Positions 33,531-43,006 of a stretch of DNA of 64,000 nt are shown in pieces. Source of the stretch: JAOAFZ01 sp964407325 (GTDB taxonomy: Bacteria > Patescibacteriota > Microgenomatia > UBA1406 > GWC2-37-13); assembly GCA_964407325.1 (NCBI GenBank), contig CAYOVA010000003.1, positions 40,221 through 104,220 of the forward strand. Reading direction: 5' to 3'. Position 1 is the stretch's first letter. Each line of letters opens with the position of its first letter. The position numbers and the translations under genes were made by a program. The notes beneath the pieces are model-generated. The model saw nothing but the letters and a program-made list of their open reading frames with translations, made no database searches and was not told where the DNA came from.

Positions 33531-35078
33531 GTAGAGTGAAGCAGGTTGGGGACATTTTTCACCGATAATTCTATCTATCAGGTTAGGTGTGCAGACATTC
33601 GGATAATCTACTCTCATTACTTCCTTTAATGGCCATTCAGGTGTAAATTCAGTACGACGATGGAATACTACATACACTTTATTTGTTTCGAGCTTTTGCT
33701 GGGTTGCCTTTACTTTGTCTAAATTTAACGGCCAGATACCTTCTACAATAAATGTATCTCCCGGGATTTTGAGAGTATTCAATACATCGCCGCTTTTCCC
33801 GAAGTTTCCCTCAGCAAGTATATGTACTGGTCTGTTTTTATCAGTAGATTCTTTTCTTGCAAATTCAACTACTTCTTTCATGCCCCAACCCGCTGGCCAG
33901 TCCATAATATATTGACCTTTATCAACAGGTGGAAAAGGAATATTGCGGGCATCAGCAATAATGGTGTAGTTAAAGTAACCAACCGTCAGCAAAATTGCGA
34001 GCCATGCTCCTACCAGGTGAATTCGTGTTTTAAGAGTAGACAGAAAGTAAGCTGCAGGGATTATGAGTGCACTGGCAAAAAAGATAATGTATCGTGGGAA
34101 AAGAACCTCTGCAATAAAGGCAATAGCGATGTAGGGAAGAAGAATCCATATCCCCATATAGATTGCCAACCGTCGATCTCGTAACCAGATAAAATACAAA
34201 CCTGCAACTCCCATAATTCCAAGTACATACCCTAACAACGCAAACACGTAGTAAGGAATACGAGTAAGGTTGTGAAAGACAACTTTGAACGGATCTGCAA
34301 TAAATTCCCGACCAGTAAGCAGGAAGGTATCATTCTTTTGCTCAATAAAATAAAAGAATGGTGAAAGCCTTTGGATATTGTAAATTACTAACGCTATAAA
34401 TACTCCCACTCCAAGCAGGAACAAAAAATTAACCGAATAGTGGATAAATCTTGATTTGTTTTTTGTGAGCATTAAAACCGGTGCAAATGCAGATAATCCC
34501 ATAAACATGCGAATCGACGATTTCGCCAGTAATGCAATGCCTGAGACTAGACCAAAAATAATAGCCACGTCAATACGATTAGTCCGCACCAGCAAAATCG
34601 ACAAAAACAATATCCATATAAAACTGGCATTTACGCCTGAATCTATAAGCGCCATACGGTCGTAAAAGAGGAAATAAGGAGTGATGATGTAAAGGAACGC
34701 TCCAATAAACGCAGTTCTTTTTCCAAACAAATAGGAAAGCAACGTAGCCATGCCTGATAATGCTACCAATCCTGTTAACACGCTAATTATTCTCCCTGCA
34801 AAGAGAGGATTCTCTGTAAACAGTTTGAGCATGGGTATTGTTAACCAGGTCTGGAGCGGCTGCTTGCCGTCTGTTAGGGAAATAAATCTCCAGTTTGCAT
34901 CATTTGCGGCGATTTTAGCCCAGTTAATGTAAATACCCTCATCAGAAAAAATGGGAAACCCTTCTAGGTTTATAATTCGCAGGAAAAAGAAAAGGAAGAG
35001 AAGCCCTCCTGCAATTAGTACGTCACGGAAAGTGACATGCTTGCGAATAAAGGCTACAATACGTTGATATTCAAACAT
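33507..35078 (-). CDS. GT-C membrane glycosyltransferase, GT39 (PMT) like
   Basis: This 523-residue protein has about twelve membrane segments. The first outer loop has FPIFSDEGIYINWAKIA and then DGKQPLQTWLTIPML, a classical ArnT/PMT pattern with adjacent Asp-Glu and a KxPL-like element. The C-terminal outer domain spans about 385-520. It uses a lipid-phosphate sugar of unknown type. It overlaps the forward gene before it by 24 bases at the 3' ends. Confidence 0.82.
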   Translation of the reverse strand: MFEYQRIVAFIRKHVTFRDVLIAGGLLFLFFFLRIINLEGFPIFSDEGIYINWAKIAANDANWRFISLTDGKQPLQTWLTIPMLKLFTENPLFAGRIISVLTGLVALSGMATLLSYLFGKRTAFIGAFLYIITPYFLFYDRMALIDSGVNASFIWILFLSILLVRTNRIDVAIIFGLVSGIALLAKSSIRMFMGLSAFAPVLMLTKNKSRFIHYSVNFLFLLGVGVFIALVIYNIQRLSPFFYFIEQKNDTFLLTGREFIADPFKVVFHNLTRIPYYVFALLGYVLGIMGVAGLYFIWLRDRRLAIYMGIWILLPYIAIAFIAEVLFPRYIIFFASALIIPAAYFLSTLKTRIHLVGAWLAILLTVGYFNYTIIADARNIPFPPVDKGQYIMDWPAGWGMKEVVEFARKESTDKNRPVHILAEGNFGKSGDVLNTLKIPGDTFIVEGIWPLNLDKVKATQQKLETNKVYVVFHRRTEFTPEWPLKEVMRVDYPNVCTPNLIDRIIGEKCPQPASLYLFELTGN

Positions 35079-35103
35079 ATAATTTTTTAATTATACAGCT
35101 TCT

Positions 35104-36579
35104 TTATTGTTTTCTGAACAGCGTATAGTCGGAATTTTTATAGACTATCTCTCCTCTTAATCCCTCAAACATTCTTAGATCGGAATTCTCTACCATATAG
35201 ATACCAGGTTTAGATTGTAATAGCAATGTAAATTTGGGTATATCATAGAAATAGTTAATCTTCTTATCGGTAAAGTAAACCGCGCAGGGTTGCCCACCAT
35301 AGACAAAGGTTGTTGAAGTTCTCATGTTTTGCGGAAGAATTGCTTCTGCTTTTCGTTCTCCATGCCAAACGAGGTAGTTGATACTGTCTTCTGGAATTTT
35401 TTTTGCCTCAAGGAAAAACTGTTGTGCAGGAGTGATGGTTCTGGTACTATCCCAGAATCGTGTCTTTTGGGAAACGAAATATATCGCTTGTATCGCAATA
35501 ATACCTGCTAAAACCCATGAAATAATTTTCAGTTTCGGTTTGTTAAATAGTAAATCAATACTATATGCGATAAATATCGAGAGGAACGGATATATGGGCA
35601 GGGAATACCATTCAATACGTGTTTTTACACGAGTAATCGAAATAAGGGGTAACAGAATTAACAGGACAATGGTAAATAGAATACGATTGTCTGCAAGTTC
35701 CTTGAAAAAGGCTTTTTTAGTGAAATATTTTTTATAGCTAAGTACATATGTAACCGGCAGGGCTGCAGCAAATACCAACCATGGTCCAAAACTTTTCAGA
35801 AAGAGCTTTACATAAAACAAACGACCTTCCATATGGAAGTCCAGGGTATTCTGCGATCGCTTGATAATATGCTCAAGAATGTAGACCTGAACAAATGTCA
35901 TCCCGTACGTAAAGTAGTGGTACAAATGCCAGGGAAGTATCGTTACAAGGAAAACTGAAAACATCTTTCCGTAATTCAGCAGGTATTCTGGCTTGTATTG
36001 GAAAAAAACAGTAAAGAACAGCGTCACAATATAAGGGAGAACACCCAAACCCTTCATCATTACTCCGCAACCGAACAGAAAGCCAGCGAGATAGCTATAG
36101 TTATGCTTCTTAAAAGACTCTATCCACGCCCAAAATCCCAGAAACACAAACAATGCAACACCAATATCCGTATTATTGCGAATCATGTAGGTAAGGGGTA
36201 AGTTGGACGCAAGCAGTAAAAGAGAACTTAATATTGCAATTCTAGTATTAAAGTATTTTTTGCAAAAAAGATATATGGCAGAAATCAGGCCTAAGGCCAT
36301 AAGGACCATGGGAATCCGAGCGGTGAAGGGTGAAATCCCGAAGAGTGCATAAAAGGGTACCGTTAGCCAGTTGTAAAGTGGAGGTTTCTCAAAAACAAGC
36401 TCTCGATTCCATTGATTTGTTAGGTAATTTCCCGATGTCAACATCTCTTTTGCTTGTTGTCCGTAGACGCATTCATCCCAATCTATAAGCAGGTCTCGGT
36501 TTAGTTGCGAAATAAACAAGAAACCAACCACAACCAGAATCAGCACAAGTGGCCAGTATGAACGGAGTACCTTATTCAT
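35104..36579 (-). CDS. GT-C membrane glycosyltransferase, GT39/ArnT-like
   Basis: This protein has 491 residues from MNKVLRSYWPLVLIL. The first-loop motif LIDWDECVYGQQAKEML, then FEKPPLYNWLTVPFYALFG, is the strongest ArnT/PMT signature in the window (DE pair and KPPLY). About eleven membrane helices and a C-terminal outer domain are present. It overlaps the preceding GT2 (dolichol-phosphate mannose synthase-like) gene by 8 bases, suggesting donor synthesis and transfer are coupled. Confidence 0.85.
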   Translation of the reverse strand: MNKVLRSYWPLVLILVVVGFLFISQLNRDLLIDWDECVYGQQAKEMLTSGNYLTNQWNRELVFEKPPLYNWLTVPFYALFGISPFTARIPMVLMALGLISAIYLFCKKYFNTRIAILSSLLLLASNLPLTYMIRNNTDIGVALFVFLGFWAWIESFKKHNYSYLAGFLFGCGVMMKGLGVLPYIVTLFFTVFFQYKPEYLLNYGKMFSVFLVTILPWHLYHYFTYGMTFVQVYILEHIIKRSQNTLDFHMEGRLFYVKLFLKSFGPWLVFAAALPVTYVLSYKKYFTKKAFFKELADNRILFTIVLLILLPLISITRVKTRIEWYSLPIYPFLSIFIAYSIDLLFNKPKLKIISWVLAGIIAIQAIYFVSQKTRFWDSTRTITPAQQFFLEAKKIPEDSINYLVWHGERKAEAILPQNMRTSTTFVYGGQPCAVYFTDKKINYFYDIPKFTLLLQSKPGIYMVENSDLRMFEGLRGEIVYKNSDYTLFRKQ

Positions 36580-37330
36580 AGGATTTGTTAATATCTGCAA
36601 ACCGTATTTTCCACATATCCATTAACGTCTCAATGGAATCATTTACAAAGTTAACATTTTTTGTTTCCACATGTCTCCAAAGAACCGGAACTTCTTTAGT
36701 TTTGTAACCGAGTTTTCTTCCAACAAATAAAAATTCAAGATCAAAACCTGCTGATACAGAAGATCCAGTTATTGATTTCCCGTTCTTGAATACCTGCAAT
36801 TTAGAAATAATCTTTCTTGCTGCTGCAGTATCAAAAAGTTTAAATCCGCATTGCGTATCTTTTAGATTCCCTAATCCTAAAAAGATTCCTCGTAAGGTGA
36901 TGAGTCCAAAAGCCATAATCTTTCTGGTTAAGGGAGCACCTGCACGTGCGGAACTTCGTGAACCAATAATTATCTCGTAGTTGTTTTCAAGTTCTTTAAT
37001 TAACTTATTTGCTTCTTCTATAGGAGTTGCTAAATCAATATCGGAGAACATAACCTGTTTGCCTTTTGCTTTTGCAATTCCCGTTATAATAGCATACGCT
37101 TTCCCCTGATGGTTATTTTTAATCAGCTTAAATTTAGGGTAGAGTTTCATGTATTCTTCAATAATCGAGTGCGAATCATCGGTGGAGCCGTCATCAACAA
37201 TAATAACTTCAGTGAAGCGGCTGTCATGCTGAATAAAGTTCCCAACCTTATCAAGCACTCCTTTTTGAAGATTGGCTACTTCGTTATAGCAGGGGATAAT
37301 AAGCGTAATTGAATAATGTTCAGTTGGCAT
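36572..37330 (-). CDS. Dolichyl/polyprenyl-phosphate sugar synthase-like family 2 glycosyltransferase
   Basis: This 252-residue enzyme has SITLIIPCYNEVANLQKGVL, VIIVDDGSTDDSHSIIEEYM, GKQVMFSDIDLATPIEE (DxD-like) and TQCGFKLFDTAAARKII. These are the motifs of the ALG5/DPM1 branch, which makes polyprenyl-phosphate glucose or mannose. This is the donor lipid that the many GT-C proteins around it would need. It sits between two GT-C genes with 8-11 base overlaps. Confidence 0.88.
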   Translation of the reverse strand: MPTEHYSITLIIPCYNEVANLQKGVLDKVGNFIQHDSRFTEVIIVDDGSTDDSHSIIEEYMKLYPKFKLIKNNHQGKAYAIITGIAKAKGKQVMFSDIDLATPIEEANKLIKELENNYEIIIGSRSSARAGAPLTRKIMAFGLITLRGIFLGLGNLKDTQCGFKLFDTAAARKIISKLQVFKNGKSITGSSVSAGFDLEFLFVGRKLGYKTKEVPVLWRHVETKNVNFVNDSIETLMDMWKIRFADINKSYE

Positions 37331-38831
37331 GGACTAGTTTGAAAATCCTAACTCGTTCAGGGTGTTGAATTTCCTTATCAATTTTTCTATCACCAAACAT
37401 CACTACCTGATATTGGGGATCATCCTTTACCCGACAAGCATTTTCACCTGTTTCGTAACAGAGTATAACAAGATTTTCCGCACGTTCCACAGATGTTTCA
37501 GCAAGCGGTGTTTTCCCTTTTAATTCCAGATAGTAGCGAATATGGTCATTGGTACTGGTAAGAGGAATAGAAACCATATAGTAGGGCTGTTGTACATTGG
37601 TGCTTATAATGCTGTCTGCAATGCTTTCTGCAATCCGAGTCTGGAAATTCCCCTTTTCTTTAAAGAACCAGTATTTTTGCGCATTCAGCCCGGTATAAAC
37701 TGCAACAAAGAGAATGCTAATGCATACCATTACCATTTTAGGCTTGATAAGTGATATCAGATATGCAATAACCAGGAACATACTCAAATAAACTGGGGTA
37801 TAGTAATGCTGATATCTTTCCGACTCAACAAATGCAAATACCAGGATAAAGCAAAGAACAACCAGAGTATTGAGGTACACAAATGGATTGCATAAGTGTC
37901 TATATCTCCAACCAAGAGCAAGTGTAAACAGAAGAACAGCAAGCAGCGCAAATCCAATAGAACCCTGTACCTGGACCTGAAATATATGCTGGAGCATATT
38001 ATTAAGTACGTCGTTTAGTCGTTGAACATATGTAGATTGGGATTGGAAAGGTTTATCGCTAAAAAGAGAAATAAGGCCGCGAAAATTGAGAAAGTTATTT
38101 TTCAGATCAAAAATAATCAAAGGAGCTAACGTAATTCCAAATGTTACAGCTGCAGAGACAATGGATTTTGAAAGCAATTTTTTCTGCCTTCTATGGAGCC
38201 AAATTCCATACAGAAAGTATCCAAACAGAACAGGTAGTATAAGCAGCATTAAATAGTGAAGCTGTATTGATGCAGCAATAAAAAAACCGAGAAATGCACC
38301 GGAAACCACTCCAGGTTTTTTAATAAATCTCCATACGAAATAAGCGCTGAAGAAAGAAAAAACGGGAAGAAGATTAGGATTCCAGGAAAATCTGTTTAAC
38401 CAAATGAGAACGTATGAAAATGTTGTTAATGCAAAAAATAGAAGTGCAGTGGGAATAGATACTTCTTTCTTCAGTTTCCAGGAAAAAAAGGCATAGGCAC
38501 ACACTGATAAAAACGCAACGCCAAAAGCGGGGCCTACTGGACTAAAACCACCTAACAGTAAAAAGGGAGCCATAAAGTAGTAAAAAAAGGGACCGAGAAA
38601 CAACTGTCCCATGGAACTTCTTGGACCTATACCGGGAAAATCTTCCAAAGTAGCTATGCGTTTCATTACTATGGCATCACGGCCCTGGTCTCCTAAAAAG
38701 GTAATAAATTCTTCCAGTTTGTATAAGCGAAGGAAAGCTGCTGCAGCAAGCAAGATGAGAAGTGCAAGTATAAAAGGTCTATTCGTATTCCAGATTTTGT
38801 TTGTCTGTTTTACCAGCTTATCCAGTGACAT
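37320..38831 (-). CDS. GT-C membrane glycosyltransferase
   Basis: This 503-residue protein has about eleven membrane segments. The first-loop motif FLGDQGRDAIVMKRIA, then IGPRSSMGQLFLGPFFYYFMAPF, resembles the protein at 24083-25510. The C-terminus (about 395-503) is an outer soluble part. A TATAAT box (38842-38847) lies 10 bases before the ATG, so this gene heads the reverse run 38831-33507. Confidence 0.78.
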   Translation of the reverse strand: MSLDKLVKQTNKIWNTNRPFILALLILLAAAAFLRLYKLEEFITFLGDQGRDAIVMKRIATLEDFPGIGPRSSMGQLFLGPFFYYFMAPFLLLGGFSPVGPAFGVAFLSVCAYAFFSWKLKKEVSIPTALLFFALTTFSYVLIWLNRFSWNPNLLPVFSFFSAYFVWRFIKKPGVVSGAFLGFFIAASIQLHYLMLLILPVLFGYFLYGIWLHRRQKKLLSKSIVSAAVTFGITLAPLIIFDLKNNFLNFRGLISLFSDKPFQSQSTYVQRLNDVLNNMLQHIFQVQVQGSIGFALLAVLLFTLALGWRYRHLCNPFVYLNTLVVLCFILVFAFVESERYQHYYTPVYLSMFLVIAYLISLIKPKMVMVCISILFVAVYTGLNAQKYWFFKEKGNFQTRIAESIADSIISTNVQQPYYMVSIPLTSTNDHIRYYLELKGKTPLAETSVERAENLVILCYETGENACRVKDDPQYQVVMFGDRKIDKEIQHPERVRIFKLVHAN

Positions 38832-38882
38832 AGATCATTTGATTATAGCAACTTTTATTGCTAAGCTGAATAAATATAATAT

Positions 38883-39908
38883 ATGAAACTTCGCTGGTTG
38901 TTTTCCTCCAGGAAAAGGATTGTTATTGCTGTTGTTGTTCTCCTTGTTGTGGCAGGAATTCTATGGGCAGTCTTCGGTCCAAAAACTGTACCGGAGGATC
39001 AGCAGTATACTGTTACAAGAACAACTTTAGAAGACACTATTTCCTTTGCAGGAGAGATAGATGCTGATCAAAAAGCAACTGTACAGTTTCCTGTAAGTGG
39101 AAAGCTTGCGTGGGTTGGTGTAAAGGAAGGCGACTATGTCCAGGAAGGGCAAACGATTGCCAGCCTGGATCAGCAGCAGCTGCAAAAGCAGATGCAACGG
39201 TATTTGAATACCTTCGGCAAGGCTCGCAACGACTTTGACCAGGACAAGGAGGATTACGGAGATAAAATACCTACACAAGCAGATGATGAATTCAAGCGTC
39301 TGTTTGCAAACTCACAGTTTGATTTGAATAATGCAATTCTCGATGTAGAAATACAGAATTTAGCTTTTCAGAACGCAAGTATTTCAACGCCTATCTCTGG
39401 CATTGTTACCAGAGTGGATGCTCCCTACGCAGGAGTAAACATTACCCCTACTTCCGTATTTGAGGTAATGAATCCTGGTACAGTTTATTTTTCCGCGACC
39501 ATCGATCAGACCGATCTTCCCAGCATATCAGAAGGATTAACAGGAAATATTACCTTGGATGCCTATCCGGAGGAGAAGGTCAGTGGTACTGTTCAGTCAA
39601 TTTCCTTTACCCCGATTACAGGTGAAACCGGAACTGTGTATGAAGCAAAAGTAAATCTTTTGAATATGGGATCCATACCGTATCGATTGGGAATGACAGG
39701 AGATATTACTTTTACTTTGGGGAAGCGTGATAATGTACTGGTAATCCCGATCCGTTTTTTGAAAACAGAAGGAGACGATTATTTCGTGAATAAAAAGGAA
39801 GGAAACTCCAGTAAGAAAGTTGAAATTGAAATTGGCGAAGAATACAACGGGAATATAGAGGTAACGAAAGGATTATCAGAGGGTGATATCATTTATGAAC
39901 AACAATGA
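38883..39908 (+). CDS. Membrane fusion protein of a MacA/HlyD-type exporter
   Basis: This 341-residue protein has an N-terminal membrane anchor (about 12-31) and a barrel-sandwich part (KATVQFPVSGKLAWVGVKEGDYVQEGQTIASLD, split over about 60-92). A short helical hairpin and the second lipoyl half (ASISTPISGIVTRVDAPYAG) follow, then a beta-barrel domain ending in a C-terminal permuted domain. It forms the outer part of an ABC exporter. Its stop overlaps the ATPase start by 4 bases. The TATAAT is only 2 bases before the ATG. Confidence 0.88.
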   Translation: MKLRWLFSSRKRIVIAVVVLLVVAGILWAVFGPKTVPEDQQYTVTRTTLEDTISFAGEIDADQKATVQFPVSGKLAWVGVKEGDYVQEGQTIASLDQQQLQKQMQRYLNTFGKARNDFDQDKEDYGDKIPTQADDEFKRLFANSQFDLNNAILDVEIQNLAFQNASISTPISGIVTRVDAPYAGVNITPTSVFEVMNPGTVYFSATIDQTDLPSISEGLTGNITLDAYPEEKVSGTVQSISFTPITGETGTVYEAKVNLLNMGSIPYRLGMTGDITFTLGKRDNVLVIPIRFLKTEGDDYFVNKKEGNSSKKVEIEIGEEYNGNIEVTKGLSEGDIIYEQQ

Positions 39909-40585
39909 AAGAGGTTTTGAAAATTGTCGATGTGCGCAAGGAATACAAAATTGATGACGAAACTACTTTTTCTGCGTTAAAAGGAGTAAGCCTTACCATA
40001 CACGAAGGGGAGTTTACAGCAATTACTGGACCATCCGGAAGCGGAAAATCTACATTAATGCAAATTATTGGGTTGTTAGATAAACCGACACACGGAGAAA
40101 TCTCTATTAATGGCAATGATATTACTACACTTAATGACGATGAGATCTCAACATTGCGTTCAGAGTACGTAGGATTTGTGTTTCAACAATTTAATCTGAT
40201 AAACAAACTTACCGTTCTTGAAAATATAACCCTCCCGACTGTTTACGCACGGAAAAAACTCAATTACGACCCGATAGAGAAAGCCCGCTATCTGATTGAA
40301 CGTTTTGGCCTGGGTGGAAAAGAAAGTTCCTATCCTAACAAGATTTCCGGGGGACAACAGCAGCGGGTAGCAATTGCACGCTCACTTATTATGGATCCTG
40401 ATGTGATTCTTGCGGATGAACCTACTGGAAATCTTGACACGAAAACTGGTGATGAAATTATGAAACTACTTAAGGAGCTGAATAAAGATGATAATCGCAC
40501 TATTTTAATTGTTACCCATGAGCCTGATATAGCAGCCCAGACTAGAAGAACAATAAAAATTGTAGATGGACTCATATCACAATGA
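39905..40585 (+). CDS. ABC exporter ATPase, MacB/LolD-like
   Basis: This 226-residue ATPase has Walker A GPSGSGKST, Q-loop VFQQFNLI, signature ISGGQQQRVAIARSL, Walker B VILADEPTGNLD and His in VTHEPDI. The GNLD ending and operon order (MFP-ATPase-permease) mark the MacB/LolD group, which exports peptides, lipids or drugs. Its ends overlap both neighbours by 4 bases. Confidence 0.93.
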   Translation: MKEVLKIVDVRKEYKIDDETTFSALKGVSLTIHEGEFTAITGPSGSGKSTLMQIIGLLDKPTHGEISINGNDITTLNDDEISTLRSEYVGFVFQQFNLINKLTVLENITLPTVYARKKLNYDPIEKARYLIERFGLGGKESSYPNKISGGQQQRVAIARSLIMDPDVILADEPTGNLDTKTGDEIMKLLKELNKDDNRTILIVTHEPDIAAQTRRTIKIVDGLISQ

Positions 40586-41769
40586 AATACTATTACTTTA
40601 TCCTCCTGGCATCGCTCGCGGACTTTCGCAGAAACAAGATGCGAACAATGCTTACCTCGTTGGGGATTATGATTGGGGTCTTCTCAGTCGTGCTTCTGAT
40701 AGCTGTGGGTTTGGGATTGCGGAAATATATTCAGCAGCAGTTTGAGAGTTTTGGAGCTAATCTATTATTTATCCTTCCAGGTGGATCAACATCTGGTTCA
40801 GGTACTGCTGTTAGCTTTGATGAACGAGACATTAGTCGGTTGGCGAATATCCCGGGTGTCCAAAATGCGGTACCAATGCAAGATTTGCCCACAAAACCAT
40901 CGTATGGCGGCAAGGAGTTAAAGGGATCAAGCGTTGTAAGTACCTCACATGACATGCTTCCGGTCCGAAATATTGATATCGCATATGGTCGAAACTTTAC
41001 TGAGCAAGACAATAATAAACGTGCAAAAGTGGTGGTGATAGGTCAATCTGTTGCCGAAGATTTATATGGCAGTTCTGAAAATTCATTAAATAAACAAATT
41101 TCATTTTCAGGCCAGCGGTACAAGATAATCGGTGTTATTGAAAAGGTTGGAGGAGCGTTGGGAGGACCTCCACTAGATAACTATCTGTTTATACCGTATA
41201 AGTCCGGTTTTTCTTTTATTAACCCGGACCGCAAGTTCGTAACTATTATTACAAAAATAGAGAATGCAGAATCTATCCCGCAAGTAAAGTTCAGGATTAT
41301 TCAGGAACTTAAGAAAAAATATGATGAAGAGGATTTTGATATTTTGGAACAGACCGATATCATCAATACCATTAATGGCATATTTGGAGTTGTAAATGGT
41401 GTGCTGATCGGTATCGCCGCGATTTCGCTCCTTGTAGGTGGGATAGGCATTATGAACATTATGTACGTGACTGTTTCTGAAAGAATCAAAGAGATAGGGA
41501 TTCGGCGGGCACTTGGAGCAAGAAAAGGAGATATCTTATACCAGTTTCTTTTTGAGTCGACTATTTTATCTTTATTTGGAGGGTTGCTAGGGTTAGGTCT
41601 GGCTGCGCTGATTGTGTTAGCTGTACAATCAATTTTTCCAGCCTACATCGATGGATTGGCAGTGTTTTTGGCACTTGGCGTATCTTCCATTATAGGAATT
41701 GTCTTCGGAGTGTTTCCTGCGAAAAAAGCTGCGGATTTGTCGCCGATAGAAGCGATTCGGTATGAGTAG
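40582..41769 (+). CDS. ABC exporter permease, MacB/FtsX-type
   Basis: This 395-residue protein has one N-terminal membrane segment (about 20-43), a large outer MacB_PCD domain (about 45-260) and three C-terminal segments. The motif ERIKEIGIRRALGARKGDILYQFLFES is the conserved coupling region. It completes a MacAB-like exporter without a fused ATPase. The cargo is unknown. A hairpin and cassette B follow directly. Confidence 0.92.
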   Translation: MKYYYFILLASLADFRRNKMRTMLTSLGIMIGVFSVVLLIAVGLGLRKYIQQQFESFGANLLFILPGGSTSGSGTAVSFDERDISRLANIPGVQNAVPMQDLPTKPSYGGKELKGSSVVSTSHDMLPVRNIDIAYGRNFTEQDNNKRAKVVVIGQSVAEDLYGSSENSLNKQISFSGQRYKIIGVIEKVGGALGGPPLDNYLFIPYKSGFSFINPDRKFVTIITKIENAESIPQVKFRIIQELKKKYDEEDFDILEQTDIINTINGIFGVVNGVLIGIAAISLLVGGIGIMNIMYVTVSERIKEIGIRRALGARKGDILYQFLFESTILSLFGGLLGLGLAALIVLAVQSIFPAYIDGLAVFLALGVSSIIGIVFGVFPAKKAADLSPIEAIRYE

Positions 41770-41771
41770 TT

Positions 41772-41800
41772 GAGACGCCCAGGGTTGTCCTGAGCGTCTC
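41772..41800 (-). terminator. GC-rich hairpin ending cassette B
   Basis: The arms 41772-41783 and 41789-41800 pair at 11 of 12 positions with a 5-base loop. There is no U-tract on either strand. It lies between the stop of the permease and the stop of the reverse small gene and could end both transcripts. Confidence 0.6.
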
Positions 41801-41834
41801 TCTGTAGCAGTAAGGGACACCATGTTCCGACTCT

Positions 41835-42086
41835 CTACTGCCGTGGATCGGTCCTGCTGCCCCGCTGGCTTCGGCGCGATGCGAGCCAAAGCATGAAAAG
41901 CACACCGACCATGGCAATGTAGGCGATTGCGCCGACAAGCAGACTTGTCCAGAAAGAGGTCTGCAGGTAACTGCACACCAGAAGCGAGATTGTCGTTGCG
42001 AGCAGCGCAAGAAATTGGCCGCGCCACATGTTCCTGCTGCGGTGTAGCCGCTCTGAGGGCGAAGGCCTTCCGGAATGTGAGGACAT
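41835..42086 (-). CDS. Small two-helix membrane protein in GC-rich cassette B
   Basis: This 83-residue protein has a basic Ser-rich N-terminus, two hydrophobic segments (about 24-42 and 46-67) and a tail rich in Arg (ASRRSQRGSRTDPRQ). AAGGGAGA lies 9 bases before the ATG, a good SD. Longer frames over the same DNA lack an SD and reach into flanking genes. Line 42001-42060 has 38 G+C of 60 bases. No family is recognised. Confidence 0.6.
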   Translation of the reverse strand: MSSHSGRPSPSERLHRSRNMWRGQFLALLATTISLLVCSYLQTSFWTSLLVGAIAYIAMVGVLFMLWLASRRSQRGSRTDPRQ

Positions 42087-42139
42087 AGCTTATTTCTCCC
42101 TTCAGCTGGTATGTCGGTGAACCCCGACAAGAGATTATA
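42087..42139 (-). promoter_or_regulatory. Promoter and hairpin leader of cassette B
   Basis: TATAAT on the reverse strand (42134-42139) gives a leader of about 40 bases. The leader can fold TGTCGG with CCGACA (42112-42117 with 42124-42129) before the SD. No -35 consensus is clear. Confidence 0.5.
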
Positions 42140-42169
42140 CTATAGGTGTGTTTAAATGGTAGCGGTCTG

Positions 42170-43006
42170 TTACTTTTGGCAGGTAGGACAATAAAAGTTG
42201 CTTCTTCCTCCAATTTTTTCTCTTCTAATCAGAGTGCCGCATACTTTGCACGGTTTTCCTTCCTGTCCATACACTTTAAAATGGTCCTGATATGTGCCTT
42301 TTGTGCCATCCGGCATAACATATACTTCACTTGCTGAAGTACCTCTGAACTTTACTCCTTCTTCAATTACTTGAATACAGGCATGATACAGTTTTGTGAT
42401 TTCCTCAGACGAGAGCGTTTTTGCGATTCGTGAGGGCAATGTTCCGGCAACAAACAAAGAATCGTTTGCATATATATTTCCTATGCCAGCTATTTTATCC
42501 TGGTCCATAAGAAGGGTTTTAATTGGTTTTCCGGATATTTGCACTATAGATCTAAAGTACTCTTCAGTAAATTCTGCTCTGGTTACATCGGGCGCTGAAG
42601 TTCCTTCTTCTTTGTCTGAAACTTTTACCCACCCGAATTTACGGAGATCATTAAAGAAAAGGCATGACCCGTCAGTAAAATCTATAACAACCCTGGTTGT
42701 TCTCCCGGGCATTCGATTATCGGAAGCGAGGGGGATTTTTACCGGGAATACCGCATTTTCGCGACTGGAGCTAAACAATAGCTGGCCAGACATTTTTAGA
42801 TGAACTGCAATGTACTTGCCATTACTCAAGTGTATATTCAGCACTTTCCCTTTTCGGGAGGTATTGGTAACAGTGGTATCAATGACATCTGAAATACTGC
42901 CAACAAAACTATTTTTGTTTAAAACTTCGACCTTTTGAATGGTTTTTCCAATAATATGACGGTGAAGATATAATCGAATTGATTCAACTTCAGGTAGTTC
43001 TGGCAT
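42170..43006 (-). CDS. mutM: Formamidopyrimidine-DNA glycosylase (Fpg/MutM)
   Basis: This 278-residue repair enzyme removes oxidised purines such as 8-oxoguanine. Catalytic Pro2-Glu3 are in MPELPEVE. The helix-two-turn-helix has DQDKIAGIGNIYANDSLF. The C-terminal zinc finger has CKVCGTLIRREKIGGRSNFYCPTC with four Cys (written here over two motifs, C-x2-C and C-x2-C). Length fits. The start overlaps the upstream GT4 gene by 17 bases. Confidence 0.95.
   Translation of the reverse strand: MPELPEVESIRLYLHRHIIGKTIQKVEVLNKNSFVGSISDVIDTTVTNTSRKGKVLNIHLSNGKYIAVHLKMSGQLLFSSSRENAVFPVKIPLASDNRMPGRTTRVVIDFTDGSCLFFNDLRKFGWVKVSDKEEGTSAPDVTRAEFTEEYFRSIVQISGKPIKTLLMDQDKIAGIGNIYANDSLFVAGTLPSRIAKTLSSEEITKLYHACIQVIEEGVKFRGTSASEVYVMPDGTKGTYQDHFKVYGQEGKPCKVCGTLIRREKIGGRSNFYCPTCQK

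Noticed and set aside
41629..42213. Longer reverse frames of 146 and 194 codons over cassette B
   Set aside because: They run into the permease or the mutM end and lack an SD; the 83-residue frame has an SD, two membrane helices and a hairpin after it.
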